A DNA stretch of 55,021 nt, taken from the NCBI GenBank assembly GCA_964471555.1, contig CAYYGM010000008.1, forward strand, positions 1 through 55,021, written 5' to 3'. Of this stretch, positions 40,276 through 50,008 are shown piece by piece. The notes beneath the pieces were generated by a model that searched no databases, had not been told where the DNA came from, and saw nothing but the letters and a program-made list of their open reading frames with translations. Positions within the stretch are counted from its first letter, which is position 1, and every line of letters begins with the position of its first letter. A program made the position numbers and the translations under genes. The DNA comes from JADLFV01 sp964471555 (GTDB taxonomy: Bacteria; Planctomycetota; Phycisphaerae; Phycisphaerales; Phycisphaeraceae).

Positions 40276-41220
40276 ATGAGTGACCCGCACATTCAGCACC
40301 GTCTTTTCGTCGTCGGATGCCCCCGCTCCGGCACCACACTGCTCCAGGCGATTCTGGCTGCCCACAGCCAGCTTCTGTCCTGTCCGGAGACCGATTTTTT
40401 TCGGGGACTGTTTCACAGTTCGGAGTTCATCGAGTTCGGACGGAAACCGCCGACGCTACAGGGCCGCTATCGCCTGCTTCGCCGCCGAATCCTGCAACGG
40501 ATGGGGATCACGAGCGTCCACGGTTGGCTGAAACTGCGGGATCTGATGCACGATCTGGGGCGAGACGATCTCGAGCGGTTGCTTCCTAGTTGGCGGCGCA
40601 GCATGGGCAGCAGCGTGCGGGCTTTCCGCCTGTTCCTGGACACACTGGCCCTGGAGGCAGGCAAAACCGGCTGGATCGAGAAAACCCCCGATCATGTTCA
40701 CTACGCAGCAGCCATCATGCGCCATATCCCCGGCGCCCGATTCCTGCACCTGATCCGGGATCCGCGGGCTGTCATCGCCTCTCTGCACGACGCCAGCCAG
40801 AAGTATCCGGACGAACACTGGAGAGAAAACTATTCTGACCTCGATCGCTGTATTGACCGTTGGCGGCTGGCAGCCGTCGCCTCATTGAAGTGGTCACAAC
40901 ATCCCAGTCACATGCTGGTCGATTATGAGCGTTTGACAGACGAGCCGCAGCGCGTGGTGCGCGGCATCTGCCGATTCACGGGTCTGCCTTTCGAGCCCGC
41001 GATGCTGTCGCAGACACCGGGACAAAACACGAGCATCATTCGCGAGAATGAGGCATGGAAGAGCGCCGCGCTGTCCGGCGTCATCCGCAAAGCTCCCAGC
41101 AAGTTCACTACCGCTTTATCACCACAACAGCAGTCGTATGTATTGGATCGCCTTGCTGCACTGAACCGTCTATACGCACAGTCCCAGCAAGCCGCCGAGC
41201 GTCTGTTAATCCCTGAATGA
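40276..41220 (+). CDS. Sulfotransferase family protein
   Basis: A 314-aa PAPS-dependent sulfotransferase. The 5'-phosphosulfate loop is FVVGCPRSGTTLLQAIL (residues 11-27); the 3'-phosphate-binding segment is FLHLIRDPRAVIASLHDA; LVDYERLTDEPQRVVRGICRFTGL is the family's later segment. It probably sulfates a sugar of the surface glycan, as sulfated polysaccharides are common in marine bacteria. It is the first of a plus-strand run of glycan genes; a 335-bp gap before it holds the pseudopilin terminator and a TTGAC-ttg-GTCAA palindrome (40031-40043). Confidence 0.9.
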   Translation: MSDPHIQHRLFVVGCPRSGTTLLQAILAAHSQLLSCPETDFFRGLFHSSEFIEFGRKPPTLQGRYRLLRRRILQRMGITSVHGWLKLRDLMHDLGRDDLERLLPSWRRSMGSSVRAFRLFLDTLALEAGKTGWIEKTPDHVHYAAAIMRHIPGARFLHLIRDPRAVIASLHDASQKYPDEHWRENYSDLDRCIDRWRLAAVASLKWSQHPSHMLVDYERLTDEPQRVVRGICRFTGLPFEPAMLSQTPGQNTSIIRENEAWKSAALSGVIRKAPSKFTTALSPQQQSYVLDRLAALNRLYAQSQQAAERLLIPE

Positions 41221-41373
41221 GCCGCTGCCAAGGCAGACGCCCCCTTTACCTGCTTCGTGCTATGCTGGTCTGGTGGTTGATAAGGACGGCGTTCCAGCCG
41301 ATATTCCGTGACGGATCGCTACTGATTCGATACCGACGATGCAGTTTATTACTCGAACCCGGAGGGCCAGTTA

Positions 41374-42057
41374 ATGAACGGCAATAAGGATATTACCGGT
41401 CTGCTCGCTTTGCTCCTAAATGAGAGTCCCTCGTTCCATGGCATGAAGTTGCGCGAAGACACGGTGGGCACGAAGAACTGGATGATCAGGCCGGAAGTGC
41501 TCGAGTGGATGTGCCACCACATCAAGCCGGGTTCGCAAACGCTGGAGACCGGCTGCGGCTACACCTCCGTGCTGTTGTCGGCCCTAAGCAGCCGACACAC
41601 AGTGATTTCACCCCTGGTCCGCGAACACGAGTTGATCAAGCAGTGGTGCGCCAGCCACGACGTGGCGACTGACCACGTCAATTTCATGGCATCCAAGTCT
41701 CAGGACGTGCTGCCCGGGCTTGAGGTGGAGAACCTGGACATGGCACTGATCGATGGTGACCATGCCTTTCCGGCCCCATTTCTCGACTGGTATTACTTGG
41801 CGGATAAGGTCGCGGTGGGCGGCCTGGTGATCGTGGACGACACACAGATCAGGACCGGCGAGATTTTGCGTGATTTCCTCAAAGCGGAAACCGACCGCTG
41901 GCAAATGGTGGAAGAGATCGGCAAGACGTCGATTTTCCGTCGCATCACGGAGGCGGCTGTCGCGTATGGCGTCGGCTGGATCGATCAGCCCTGGTGCCAC
42001 GTTGAGCGCCCATTGATTCGTCGTGTCCTGAGCCGCGTACGCCGGATGGTGCAGTAA
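41374..42057 (+). CDS. Class I SAM-dependent methyltransferase
   Basis: A 227-aa protein with a Rossmann-type methyltransferase core: motif I LETGCGYTSVLLSAL (glycine-rich SAM loop), an acidic strand end at LDMALIDGDHAFP, and VGGLVIVDDTQ. The IDGDHAFP pattern resembles Methyltransf_24 and cephalosporin-hydroxylase-like enzymes of glycan loci. The target, likely a sugar hydroxyl, is unknown. It lies between the sulfotransferase and flippase genes on the same strand. Confidence 0.82.
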   Translation: MNGNKDITGLLALLLNESPSFHGMKLREDTVGTKNWMIRPEVLEWMCHHIKPGSQTLETGCGYTSVLLSALSSRHTVISPLVREHELIKQWCASHDVATDHVNFMASKSQDVLPGLEVENLDMALIDGDHAFPAPFLDWYYLADKVAVGGLVIVDDTQIRTGEILRDFLKAETDRWQMVEEIGKTSIFRRITEAAVAYGVGWIDQPWCHVERPLIRRVLSRVRRMVQ

Positions 42058-42177
42058 ATCGAGGGAACCATTACCCCCATGAACCGTATTGAATGGATCA
42101 GCGGTGCAGCGATACAGCCTGTACGTCAGCCTGCCGCGTGGTGGATGAGCACGACTGGTCGATAACGAGAACGGTTC

Positions 42178-43698
42178 ATGGCGACGCCCGATTCATCATT
42201 GCCCCCTACCGATTCAGACCACCATCTGTTCAACGCGGAGGATTTGAGGCATAATCTAAAGTCGCGTGCCGTGCGGGGCGGGGCGGCCACACTCACAGCC
42301 CAGATCATCAACTTCCTGATCACCATCGGATCGCTCAGTGTGCTGGGACGCCTGCTTGCACCGGACGACTTCGGCGTGATCGGCATGGTGGTCGTGCTGA
42401 CCGGCTTCGTCGATCAGTTAGGTAACCTGGGCCTGTCTCAGGCAACGGTACAGCGCGACGACATTACGCCTGGGCAGGTGAGCAATTTGTTTTGGCTCAA
42501 TGTCATATTCAGCTTTCTGGTGGCATTGCTGTGCACGGGCCTAGCCCCGTTGCTGGTCTGGTTCTATCACGAGCCGCGCGTGTTGTGGGTGACGATAGCC
42601 CTGGCCGGCGTCATCGCGGTCAAGGGTCTGGTTGTTCAGCACCAGGCATTGCTTCAGAGGCGCATGCGATTTCATCGCCTATCAGCCATTTCCGTCTGCT
42701 CCGTGGCGGGAGGAGCGGTGCTGGCGATCGTCACGGCGCATTGGCTGGCCTACTGGGCCCTGGTGTTGCAGTATTACACTGTGACGATCATCACCCTGTT
42801 AGGCGTCTGGCTGAGCGTGCGCTGGATGCCGCGCCTGCCCAGGCGGGGCGAGGGCACCCGTCGCCTTGCCCTGTTCGGCGGCCACCTGACGGTGGTGGGG
42901 CTGGGTGGATACCTTGCCACCAATGTTGATCGCCTGCTGATCGGGCGGCTCTTTGGTACGGAAAAACTGGGCCAGTACAATAACGCCGTCCGTCTCATCC
43001 AGTTGCCCCTGCGCCAAATCATGCCTCCGACGAACGCCGTGGCGTTGCCGACTTTCAGCCGCCTGGCGTCGGACCCTGTCGCTTATCGCCGCCATTTTCT
43101 GAGTCTGTTTCAGTTGATCGCGCTGGCACTGATGCCGGCCGTGGCGGTGATGATTCCCTGCGGCGACTGGATCATCCGACTGGTGCTGGGCCCGCAATGG
43201 CGAGAGGCGGGTTGGATCTTTCAGGCCATGAGCCCCATCATGATGGTGCAGGTGCTCAACAGTGTTTTGACATGGTTGTTCGTCACGCAGGATCGCACCG
43301 GCGCATTTGTGCGCTATTCACTGGTCAACAATTTTATTGCCATCCTCTCAATTGTCATTGGCTTGCACTGGGGCCCGATCGGCGTGGCCCTGGGCTATAC
43401 GATCAGCGGCCTGCTGATCCGCACACCTTATCTGATTTATTCCGTGGGACGACTCGGTGTCGTGTCGATGGGAGATCTGTATCGCAATATGTTGCCCGCG
43501 GTCTGGTTGGCGGTATGCGTGCTGGCGGTGACGTTGCCGATCCGTCTGTATTGCGGGTTCGAGCACCCCATCGCGGGCCTGTTGCTGGCCGCAGCCGCGG
43601 CGGCGGTGGTGCTTGTGTCACTGTGGGCGGCGATCCCCGACTATCGTCAGCGCCTGGGCACCGTCAAGCAGTTCGTCCGACTTTACCGTTCGCGATAA
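42178..43698 (+). CDS. Lipopolysaccharide/EPS flippase (MOP superfamily, Wzx-like)
   Basis: A 506-aa integral membrane protein with about 12-14 helices. The opening LKSRAVRGGAATLTAQIINF, then SVLGRLLAPDDFGVIGMVVVLTGF and GNLGLSQATVQRDDIT, are characteristic of the polysaccharide transporter branch (PST) that flips lipid-linked repeat units outward. GYLATNVDRLLIGRLFGTEKLGQYNNAVRLIQLP starts the second half. It is consistent with the polymerase-like protein at 47.6 kb forming a Wzx/Wzy pathway. Confidence 0.93.
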   Translation: MATPDSSLPPTDSDHHLFNAEDLRHNLKSRAVRGGAATLTAQIINFLITIGSLSVLGRLLAPDDFGVIGMVVVLTGFVDQLGNLGLSQATVQRDDITPGQVSNLFWLNVIFSFLVALLCTGLAPLLVWFYHEPRVLWVTIALAGVIAVKGLVVQHQALLQRRMRFHRLSAISVCSVAGGAVLAIVTAHWLAYWALVLQYYTVTIITLLGVWLSVRWMPRLPRRGEGTRRLALFGGHLTVVGLGGYLATNVDRLLIGRLFGTEKLGQYNNAVRLIQLPLRQIMPPTNAVALPTFSRLASDPVAYRRHFLSLFQLIALALMPAVAVMIPCGDWIIRLVLGPQWREAGWIFQAMSPIMMVQVLNSVLTWLFVTQDRTGAFVRYSLVNNFIAILSIVIGLHWGPIGVALGYTISGLLIRTPYLIYSVGRLGVVSMGDLYRNMLPAVWLAVCVLAVTLPIRLYCGFEHPIAGLLLAAAAAAVVLVSLWAAIPDYRQRLGTVKQFVRLYRSR

Positions 43699-43712
43699 GA
43701 TGGGTTGTTCGT

Positions 43713-44966
43713 GTGAAACGCATTATCTTCCTGAGCAAATCACCTCCGTATCCCACCGACAGCGGCGGACGCCAGCGCAGTAACATTCTGTGGCGAGCTT
43801 TGAGTGAACTGGGACGCGTTGAGCTGCTGTTGATCGGATACAACGAGCATCCGAAGGAGCAAGATTGGCCGGTCTTGCGTCGGGATTTCGCTCTGGCCAA
43901 CCACATGCCCATACCCAGTCGCCTGAATCGGCGGCCCTGGCGATGGATGCGATTTATTCCCGATGCGTGCTTGCGCGTGGTGGCGTCACAACTGGAGCCG
44001 CGCGATATCACCTACCGCCGTAATCCGCGAGCGGCCACCATGCTGGCCCAACTGGCGCAGGACGGGCCGCCGGTTGACCTGATTGTCTCGCGCTACCTCA
44101 CGCCCTTGGCTCTGACCGGGTTTTTGCCGGGCGTGCCCGTGATTTTGGATGTGGACGACGTCGACACCCAGCACTACACCTCGCGGCTGGAATCGCCGAC
44201 CACCGCAGCATGGCGACGGCCGTTGCTGCGCCTGCATCGAAGCCGAATTGAGAAAGCCATTGTGCCCATTTTCAACCGCTGCGACGCTTTGTGGGTGACC
44301 AAGGAAACCGATCGATCACTGCCCGGCCTGCAACGGGCTTCGTTATTGGAAAATATCCCGTTTGTCGGGCGCGACAAGGCGCTGCCGCAGCCGCTTGCCC
44401 CTTCGCCGCAATCGCAGCACATTCTGTTCGTCGGTTCCTTGCGCTATCGTCCGAACCTGGATGGATTGCGATTTTTCATCAAACAGGTCTGGCCCCGAGT
44501 GCGCGCCGCGGTGCCGACCGCGGTGCTGCGGATTGTCGGCACCGGTCTGCGCGAGCGGAATCGCCGAGCATGGTCCGCGGTGGCGGGCGTGCAGGTCGAG
44601 GGCTATGTGGCGGATCTGGCTTCGGCGTATGCGGATTGCAGTTTCTGCATCGCGCCGATCTATTTCGGGGCTGGGACGAACATCAAGGTGCTCGAAGCGA
44701 TGTTGTACGGCCGCACGGTTGTGACCACGCCCCAGGGTCTGGAGGGTCACGAGTCGGTGCTGAAACCAGGCCGCGATTTGTTGGTTGGCCGTACACCGGA
44801 TGAAATGGCAAACTGTTGTATCAGCCTGCTTCATGATCCGGCTCGATCCGCAGCTTTGGCGTCCTCGGGCCGAAGTGTGGTATTGGCGCATCATTCCTAT
44901 TCGCGTTTTGCCGCCGAGGTGCACCGAACCATCGAATCGGTGTTATCGTCAGGTCGTTCAACCTAG
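43713..44966 (+). CDS. Glycosyltransferase family 4 (exosortase-locus sugar transferase type)
   Basis: A 417-aa GT-B enzyme starting at GTG with VKRIIFLSKSPPYPTDSGGRQRSNILWRAL; the open frame is longer but overlaps the flippase and lacks a start there. VILDVDDVDTQHY marks the inter-domain strand. The donor half has HILFVGSLRYRPNLDGLRFFI, VLRIVGTGLRERN, VEGYVADLASAYADCSFCIAPIYFGAGTNIKVLEAM. It resembles the sugar transferases associated with PEP-CTERM/EpsH loci. A paralogue follows directly, 20 bp downstream. Confidence 0.9.
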   Translation: MKRIIFLSKSPPYPTDSGGRQRSNILWRALSELGRVELLLIGYNEHPKEQDWPVLRRDFALANHMPIPSRLNRRPWRWMRFIPDACLRVVASQLEPRDITYRRNPRAATMLAQLAQDGPPVDLIVSRYLTPLALTGFLPGVPVILDVDDVDTQHYTSRLESPTTAAWRRPLLRLHRSRIEKAIVPIFNRCDALWVTKETDRSLPGLQRASLLENIPFVGRDKALPQPLAPSPQSQHILFVGSLRYRPNLDGLRFFIKQVWPRVRAAVPTAVLRIVGTGLRERNRRAWSAVAGVQVEGYVADLASAYADCSFCIAPIYFGAGTNIKVLEAMLYGRTVVTTPQGLEGHESVLKPGRDLLVGRTPDEMANCCISLLHDPARSAALASSGRSVVLAHHSYSRFAAEVHRTIESVLSSGRST

Positions 44967-44986
44967 TCGCAATCCTGGGCGCTTGC

Positions 44987-46225
44987 ATGCGATGCCTTCT
45001 GATCACCACTTCACCGACCCAGCCGCCCGTGACGGGTGATCGTCAGCGGACTGCGCTGCTGCTGCGGGCCATGCGCTCGGTGGCGGAAGTGGATGTGCTG
45101 CTGATCCCGCCGCTGCCCGTGCCCGATGAGTGCCTGGCAGCCGAGGGCGCGGCGCATTTCACCCACGTGCTGCGGCGCTGGCCGGAACATCGCGGCCCGT
45201 GGCGCGTGTTGCAACTGTGGGGTGGGCACTGGGCTCGGCGAATTGCACACAACCTGCTTCCCTTGTCGGTGGATCAATCGCCCGATCCGCTGGTTGAGGC
45301 TGAGTTAGCGCGGATGGTTGAGCAGCGCCGTTATGACGTGATCGTCTGTCGCTACCTGGAATCCGCCCTGTGGAGCGGAGCGGGTTGCTACGCACCCAGC
45401 GTGCTGGATATCGACGGCATCATGTGGCAGAAATACCACAGCCGCCGCGAAGCGGACAACGGTTCGGCGCTGGGGCGGCTGCTCTTGCGCTGGCATGAAG
45501 GCGCGTATCGTCGACTCGAGCCGCGGGCGTGGCGCAAGCATGCTCACGTCTGGATCGCCAACGAGCAGGATGTGGATCTGGTGGATCATCCCGGTTGCAG
45601 CGTGTTGCCGAACATTGCCTTCGGCGTGGATGAGAAGCCGCAGCCGTCGCCGCCGCCGGACTCGCGCACGTTGCTGATTGTGGGCACGATGCTTCATCCG
45701 CCCAACGTGCAGGGAGTGGTGCATTTTCTGGAGCGTGTCTGGCCAGGCGTGCGGCAGCGGGTGCCGGGGGCGACGGTGCGCCTGGTGGGGGCGGGGATGA
45801 GCGAGGACCAGAAGCAGCGCTGGTCGGCGCAGGCGGGCGTGGATGCGGTGGGATTCGTGCCGGACCTGGCGCAAGCGTATGCCGACTGCGCCGCGGCGGT
45901 GGCGCCGATGTATCACGGCGGCGGCACCAAGATCAAGGTGCTCGAAGCGCTGGCGCACGGTCGGCCGATCGTGGCCTCACCGCATGCCCTGCGCGGTTAC
46001 GAGCGATTACTGCCGCATGGTCAGGGCGTGTGGGTGGCTGGCGATGATCAGACCATGATCGAAGGTTGCACGCAGATGCTGACCGACGCAACCTTGCGGC
46101 GACAGTTCGCCGACGCTGGGTTAGCAGCCGTGCGAGAGCATTTCTCCTTTGCGGCGTTTGAAAAGCAGGTTGCTGATGTACTCAAGCAGTTGGCCGAACT
46201 GGGCCCGGTGCGGGCACGGGTGTGA
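44987..46225 (+). CDS. Glycosyltransferase family 4, paralogue of the preceding gene
   Basis: A 412-aa GT-B enzyme with the same order of motifs as its upstream neighbour: RCLLITTSPTQPPVTGDRQRTALLLRAM, VLDIDGIMWQKYHSRREADN, LLIVGTMLHPPNVQGVVHFL, GFVPDLAQAYADCAAAVAPMYHGGGTKIKVLEALAHG. The pair probably arose by tandem duplication and adds two similar sugars. It converges with the next, minus-strand glycosyltransferase with only 9 bp between the stop codons. Confidence 0.9.
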   Translation: MRCLLITTSPTQPPVTGDRQRTALLLRAMRSVAEVDVLLIPPLPVPDECLAAEGAAHFTHVLRRWPEHRGPWRVLQLWGGHWARRIAHNLLPLSVDQSPDPLVEAELARMVEQRRYDVIVCRYLESALWSGAGCYAPSVLDIDGIMWQKYHSRREADNGSALGRLLLRWHEGAYRRLEPRAWRKHAHVWIANEQDVDLVDHPGCSVLPNIAFGVDEKPQPSPPPDSRTLLIVGTMLHPPNVQGVVHFLERVWPGVRQRVPGATVRLVGAGMSEDQKQRWSAQAGVDAVGFVPDLAQAYADCAAAVAPMYHGGGTKIKVLEALAHGRPIVASPHALRGYERLLPHGQGVWVAGDDQTMIEGCTQMLTDATLRRQFADAGLAAVREHFSFAAFEKQVADVLKQLAELGPVRARV

Positions 46226-46234
46226 ACAGGTTGA

Positions 46235-47416
46235 TCAAACCGCGGCGGCTGGGGCGCTGCCGGTGATCAATCTGCGGAAGAGCGCCTGGTGCTGATCGAG
46301 CACGACTTCCACACTGAATCGCCGCTGGATCAAAGCGCGGCCGGCTTGCCCCGCGGCGCGTAACGCGGACTCATCCGAAAGATAATCGCGGATCGCCTCG
46401 GCAACTGCTGCCGCTTGTGGCGCGACGATGCGGCCGCAACGGCCGTCATCCGTCAGTTCCTCGGCACTGGAAAAATCAGTGAACACGCAAGGCAACGCGC
46501 AAGCCAGCGCTTCGAGGGCCGCGTTGGGCATTCCCTCATTGGCTGACGGCAGAGCGAACAGGTCGGCGGCCTGATAGTAGCGCTCGATCTGCTCGGTGTG
46601 GCCGCGCAGGAACACGCGCTGCTCCAGGCCCAGTCGGCTCACCCGATCGTGCAGGGTTTGTGCGTAGTCCGGCTCGCGCACCGGGCCCACGAGCACCAGT
46701 TGAGCTTGCTCGACGTCAGCCAGCGCTTCGATCAGCAGATGCGGGCGTTTGCGGCTGCCGATTTCACCACAGAAGAGCATGGTGGGGCGATCGGGCAGTT
46801 GCAGTTCCTGTCGGGCGGCGGCGCGTTGGGTGTCGTCGGCAGGATGAAACAGAACATCATCGACGCCGTTGGGGATGTGGGCGATTTTTTCTTCGGGCAG
46901 GCCGTAGCCGCGCAGTTCCTGCACGATCTGGCGGCTGGTGGCGATCACGGCATCGAGCTTGAGGACCGCCTGACGTCGTCGCCGCGGCAGGGCCAGCAGG
47001 GCTTTGAGTCCGCCCTTGTCGGCCAAGTCGCTGTGGGCGTTGGCGATTTTGATGACGGCGGGCAGGCCGAGACTTTTGGCGGTGACAGCCGGGGCCACGG
47101 TGCATTGGAAGCCGGTCAGTCCATGGAAGATGTCGTACTCGCGGGCATGCCGGCGCAGCCAGGAGCGGCTGCGGGCCAGGAAGCTGAGGACGGAGCGCAT
47201 GCCGGTGGGGAACGGGGGGATGTGGTGAATGGCCTCGAAGACGTCGGCGGATTGCTGCTGCGGGTTGCCATAGACCAGGCTGACGCGGAAGCGGCGGCCG
47301 GCGTCGCGGCGGTACATCCGATAAGCGGTGGTTCCCGCCCCGGCGTAGTGCATCCCAGCGCCCTGGGGGGACCACAAGAGCACGTGCGGCGTGCTGGGCG
47401 CATGGTCTGGCATCAT
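46235..47416 (-). CDS. Glycosyltransferase family 4
   Basis: A 393-aa GT-B enzyme beginning MMPDHAPSTPHVLLWSPQGAG. GMHYAGAGTTAYRMYRR is in the acceptor half. AHIPNGVDDVLFHPADD, TMLFCGEIGSRKRPHLLIEAL, VFLRGHTEQIERYYQAADLFALPSANEGMPNAALEALACALP form the donor half, with the EGMPNAALEA pattern (ExxxxxxxE). The start at 47416 is chosen over a longer frame because the family begins here; a TATACT lies close upstream. It is divergent from the polymerase-like gene. Confidence 0.9.
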   Translation of the reverse strand: MMPDHAPSTPHVLLWSPQGAGMHYAGAGTTAYRMYRRDAGRRFRVSLVYGNPQQQSADVFEAIHHIPPFPTGMRSVLSFLARSRSWLRRHAREYDIFHGLTGFQCTVAPAVTAKSLGLPAVIKIANAHSDLADKGGLKALLALPRRRRQAVLKLDAVIATSRQIVQELRGYGLPEEKIAHIPNGVDDVLFHPADDTQRAAARQELQLPDRPTMLFCGEIGSRKRPHLLIEALADVEQAQLVLVGPVREPDYAQTLHDRVSRLGLEQRVFLRGHTEQIERYYQAADLFALPSANEGMPNAALEALACALPCVFTDFSSAEELTDDGRCGRIVAPQAAAVAEAIRDYLSDESALRAAGQAGRALIQRRFSVEVVLDQHQALFRRLITGSAPAAAV

Positions 47417-47511
47417 CAGCGGCAAGTATAATCGACCGATGAATAGGGGGGTTCCAGGGCGAACCTGCGGATACGCTGCGGCCTGCTGCACGGCGACCGG
47501 GAAAGGCAATG

Positions 47512-47541
47512 TGAACAGCAGGCGGTGGATGGCCGTATAAT
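47512..47541 (+). promoter_or_regulatory. Candidate promoter of the polymerase-like gene
   Basis: A TATAAT box (47536-47541) lies 18 bp after TGAACA (47512-47517) in the divergent gap, about 70 bp before the start codon. Prediction from consensus only. Confidence 0.45.
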
Positions 47542-47613
47542 CAATCCTGCCGCGGTGGTGGGCGTTCGCCGGGGGCCCCTTGGGGATCGTGGGGCAATCC
47601 GTGTCGGCCGTCG

Positions 47614-48978
47614 ATGGGACCGGTGGGCCGCGGTAAACCGAAGGATGCGAATTTGCTAGCTCTGCTCCTGGTTCTGTTCCTGCTGGCGGCCATATGGGTC
47701 GCGTTTCGTCCGCCGGTGGCGGTGGCGATCGTCCTGTGCATGTTTTCCATCGAGCAGTTGCTGCAGACCACGATTCCCTACTTTGGTCAGCATCGACCGG
47801 CGGCCAACCTGTTCGTGGCGGGTCTGGCGGCTGAGGCGCTGATCGTGGCCCTGTTTCGCCGGCAACTGGTGCTGTTTCGCCATTACCCGCGCGTGGGATG
47901 GGTCATCATGGCCCTGTTCGCCTTTGCATTCATTTCCGGCCTGTGGACCATGTATGTGCCCGGCTGGAAGCACCAGTGGATCTCGCAGGGGCCGTACGTG
48001 CTGCTGATGATGATCAGCATTCCCCTGCTGGTGTACGACGAGCGCTCGTTCCGCACGGCCCTGGTGGCCATGCTGGTGGTGGGCATCTTCATCGTCCCGC
48101 TGCTGCTGTTCAAAGGCGACTGGTTTGGCCGCAGCCTGCGCGTGGCCGGGACGGGAGGCCTGGCCTGGAGCAAGAAGAATCTGTTGTACGCCAACGAGTT
48201 GGCCAACACGGCGACCCGCGTGCTGTTGATCATCGTGCTGATGAACTTCCGGGGCGTCAGTCGCTGGTTGACACTGTTGCGCTGGCCGCTGGTGGTGCTG
48301 TGCCTGATGTTGATCGTCAAGGCCCAGTCGCGCGGGGCGCTGGCCGGTGGCATACTGGCGGCGATCGTGATGTTGCCGATCAGCAGGCAGTTGCTTCATC
48401 AACGGCGGGTGGTCTCGGTGCTCTTCGGCGTATCGGTGCTGGCGATGTTGTCCGCGTTTGTGGTCATGCAGTTGGCTACCCAGAAGCGTTGGAATCTGCA
48501 GGACATGTGGGCCGACATGGTGGGGGTCCGCATTGCGCGATCGGTCACCGTGCTGGACACCTGCCTGGAAGGCGGGCCCGTGCGCTGGGTGGTCGGCATC
48601 GGTCAGGGCGCCGCGTGGTCGCCGCAGGTGGTGGGGGACATGACGGAGATGGTCTATGCCGAAACCCTGGCCGAGGAAGGGATGATCGGCTTCGCCTTGC
48701 TGGTCATTGTGATGGTGATGACCGCCAGGGCCGTGGTTCGCTGTGCCCGCGCCACGGTGCACATGCCGTCGGCGCGCGCCATCGTGGCGACGCTGGGGGC
48801 TCTGGCGCTGTTTGATTTTCTATTGATGGGTAAGGCCCACACCCTGCTGGGCAGCGTGTCCGCTTTCACCTTCGCCATCATGCTCGGTCGCTTCGAGTGC
48901 TGGCTGCGCGATCAGGCGGCGGCGTATCCGTGGCTGGCGTACTCCACCGGCCAGCCCATGCTTCCCTCGGCTGCGTAA
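47614..48978 (+). CDS. O-antigen ligase/polymerase-like membrane protein (Wzy/WaaL type)
   Basis: A 454-aa protein with about 11-12 helices. It carries the usual large periplasmic loop region between VVKAQSRGALAGGILAAIV (the SRGA motif typical of O-antigen ligase/polymerase family members) and ETLAEEGMIGFALLVIVMV (conserved Glu-rich loop end). It probably polymerises or ligates the glycan repeat units exported by the flippase at 42.2 kb. It stands alone on the plus strand with its own promoter-like box. Confidence 0.88.
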   Translation: MGPVGRGKPKDANLLALLLVLFLLAAIWVAFRPPVAVAIVLCMFSIEQLLQTTIPYFGQHRPAANLFVAGLAAEALIVALFRRQLVLFRHYPRVGWVIMALFAFAFISGLWTMYVPGWKHQWISQGPYVLLMMISIPLLVYDERSFRTALVAMLVVGIFIVPLLLFKGDWFGRSLRVAGTGGLAWSKKNLLYANELANTATRVLLIIVLMNFRGVSRWLTLLRWPLVVLCLMLIVKAQSRGALAGGILAAIVMLPISRQLLHQRRVVSVLFGVSVLAMLSAFVVMQLATQKRWNLQDMWADMVGVRIARSVTVLDTCLEGGPVRWVVGIGQGAAWSPQVVGDMTEMVYAETLAEEGMIGFALLVIVMVMTARAVVRCARATVHMPSARAIVATLGALALFDFLLMGKAHTLLGSVSAFTFAIMLGRFECWLRDQAAAYPWLAYSTGQPMLPSAA

Positions 48979-49152
48979 TCCCGCAAAATCGAACCTTCCG
49001 GGCCCTTCGACACGCCAAAACACCGCTCTTTACCGGCCTGGAACGCGAATACTTGTTCCGCTTGAGGACGAGCCATATAACTTACGGTCTTCTCGTGGGC
49101 CTGACGACATGAGCGCTGGGGGGCATCTACAGAGCGCCAAGCTGATGAAGGA

Positions 49153-49938
49153 ATGGTGTGGCGTATGAAATTCAAATCGCTGGTTCGATCATCAGTGGGA
49201 GCAGTCCTGGGCACACATCTCAGGGCCCATCGCATTCCATTCGGGCCGATCCGCGGGCAGATCATTTATACGTCTCCGCAGATTTCTCCTCGTGTGTGGT
49301 TCGGCATTGATGAACCCTGGATCGCCCGAATCAGCGCCAACCTGGTCAAGCCGGCCGCGGTGATCTACGACATCGGAGCCAACATCGGTTACACGACCGT
49401 GGTCTTTGCTCGTCAACTCAAGGGCATCGGCGTCATCCATGCTTTTGAGATTCTTCCCTCCACCGTGGAATTGCTGCGCAAGACGGTGGAACTCAATGGC
49501 CTGAGCAACGTCACCATCCATCCCGTGGGCCTGGCGGCCGAAGAGGCCACTCTCGAACTGCCCGTCGGCAGCACCGCCATGACCAGTCTGTATTACCAGA
49601 AGCACGAGCACAGCCAATGCGAGCTTTGCCGGGTGGTGACGCTTGATGCGTACTGTCGGGATGAAAACCTGCCCTTGCCGGACCTGATCAAGATCGACAT
49701 CGAGGGCGCGGAAATTGACTGTCTCCATGGAAGCCGCGAGCTGATTGACAAGTGCCGGCCGACCATGATCATCGCCTTTCACTCCAAGAGCCTGCTGCAG
49801 CGGGGATATGAGTTGCTGACTTCGCTGGATTACGAACTCTACAGTCCGCGTGGTCCGGTGACGGAGCCGTCCATCGCCCGCATCAGGGGCTATTTCAACG
49901 ACAGCATTCTGTGCAAGCCGCGCGAGCAAACCGCGTGA
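49153..49938 (+). CDS. FkbM family methyltransferase
   Basis: A 261-aa SAM-dependent O-methyltransferase of the FkbM group, common in polysaccharide loci. Motif I is VIYDIGANIGYTTVVFARQL; the acidic strand end is GVIHAFEILPSTVELL; the hallmark PDLIKIDIEGAEIDCLHGSREL is present. A start four codons downstream at 49165 is possible, because AAGGA is too close to the ATG at 49153. Its likely substrate is a sugar hydroxyl in the EPS. Confidence 0.92.
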   Translation: MVWRMKFKSLVRSSVGAVLGTHLRAHRIPFGPIRGQIIYTSPQISPRVWFGIDEPWIARISANLVKPAAVIYDIGANIGYTTVVFARQLKGIGVIHAFEILPSTVELLRKTVELNGLSNVTIHPVGLAAEEATLELPVGSTAMTSLYYQKHEHSQCELCRVVTLDAYCRDENLPLPDLIKIDIEGAEIDCLHGSRELIDKCRPTMIIAFHSKSLLQRGYELLTSLDYELYSPRGPVTEPSIARIRGYFNDSILCKPREQTA

Positions 49939-49986
49939 CTCGGCTCGGCTTAGAGCAGTGTGCAAAAAAATGATTGACCGCCATAG

Positions 49987-50008
49987 CCGGCGAGCTACGT
50001 CTCGCCGG
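49987..50008. repeat. REP-like hairpin
   Basis: A perfect 8-bp stem, CCGGCGAG / CTCGCCGG, around CTACGT, extendable by wobble pairs. It lies 49 bp after fkbM with no T tract. It looks like a dispersed palindrome and could also stabilise the 3' end. Confidence 0.5.
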
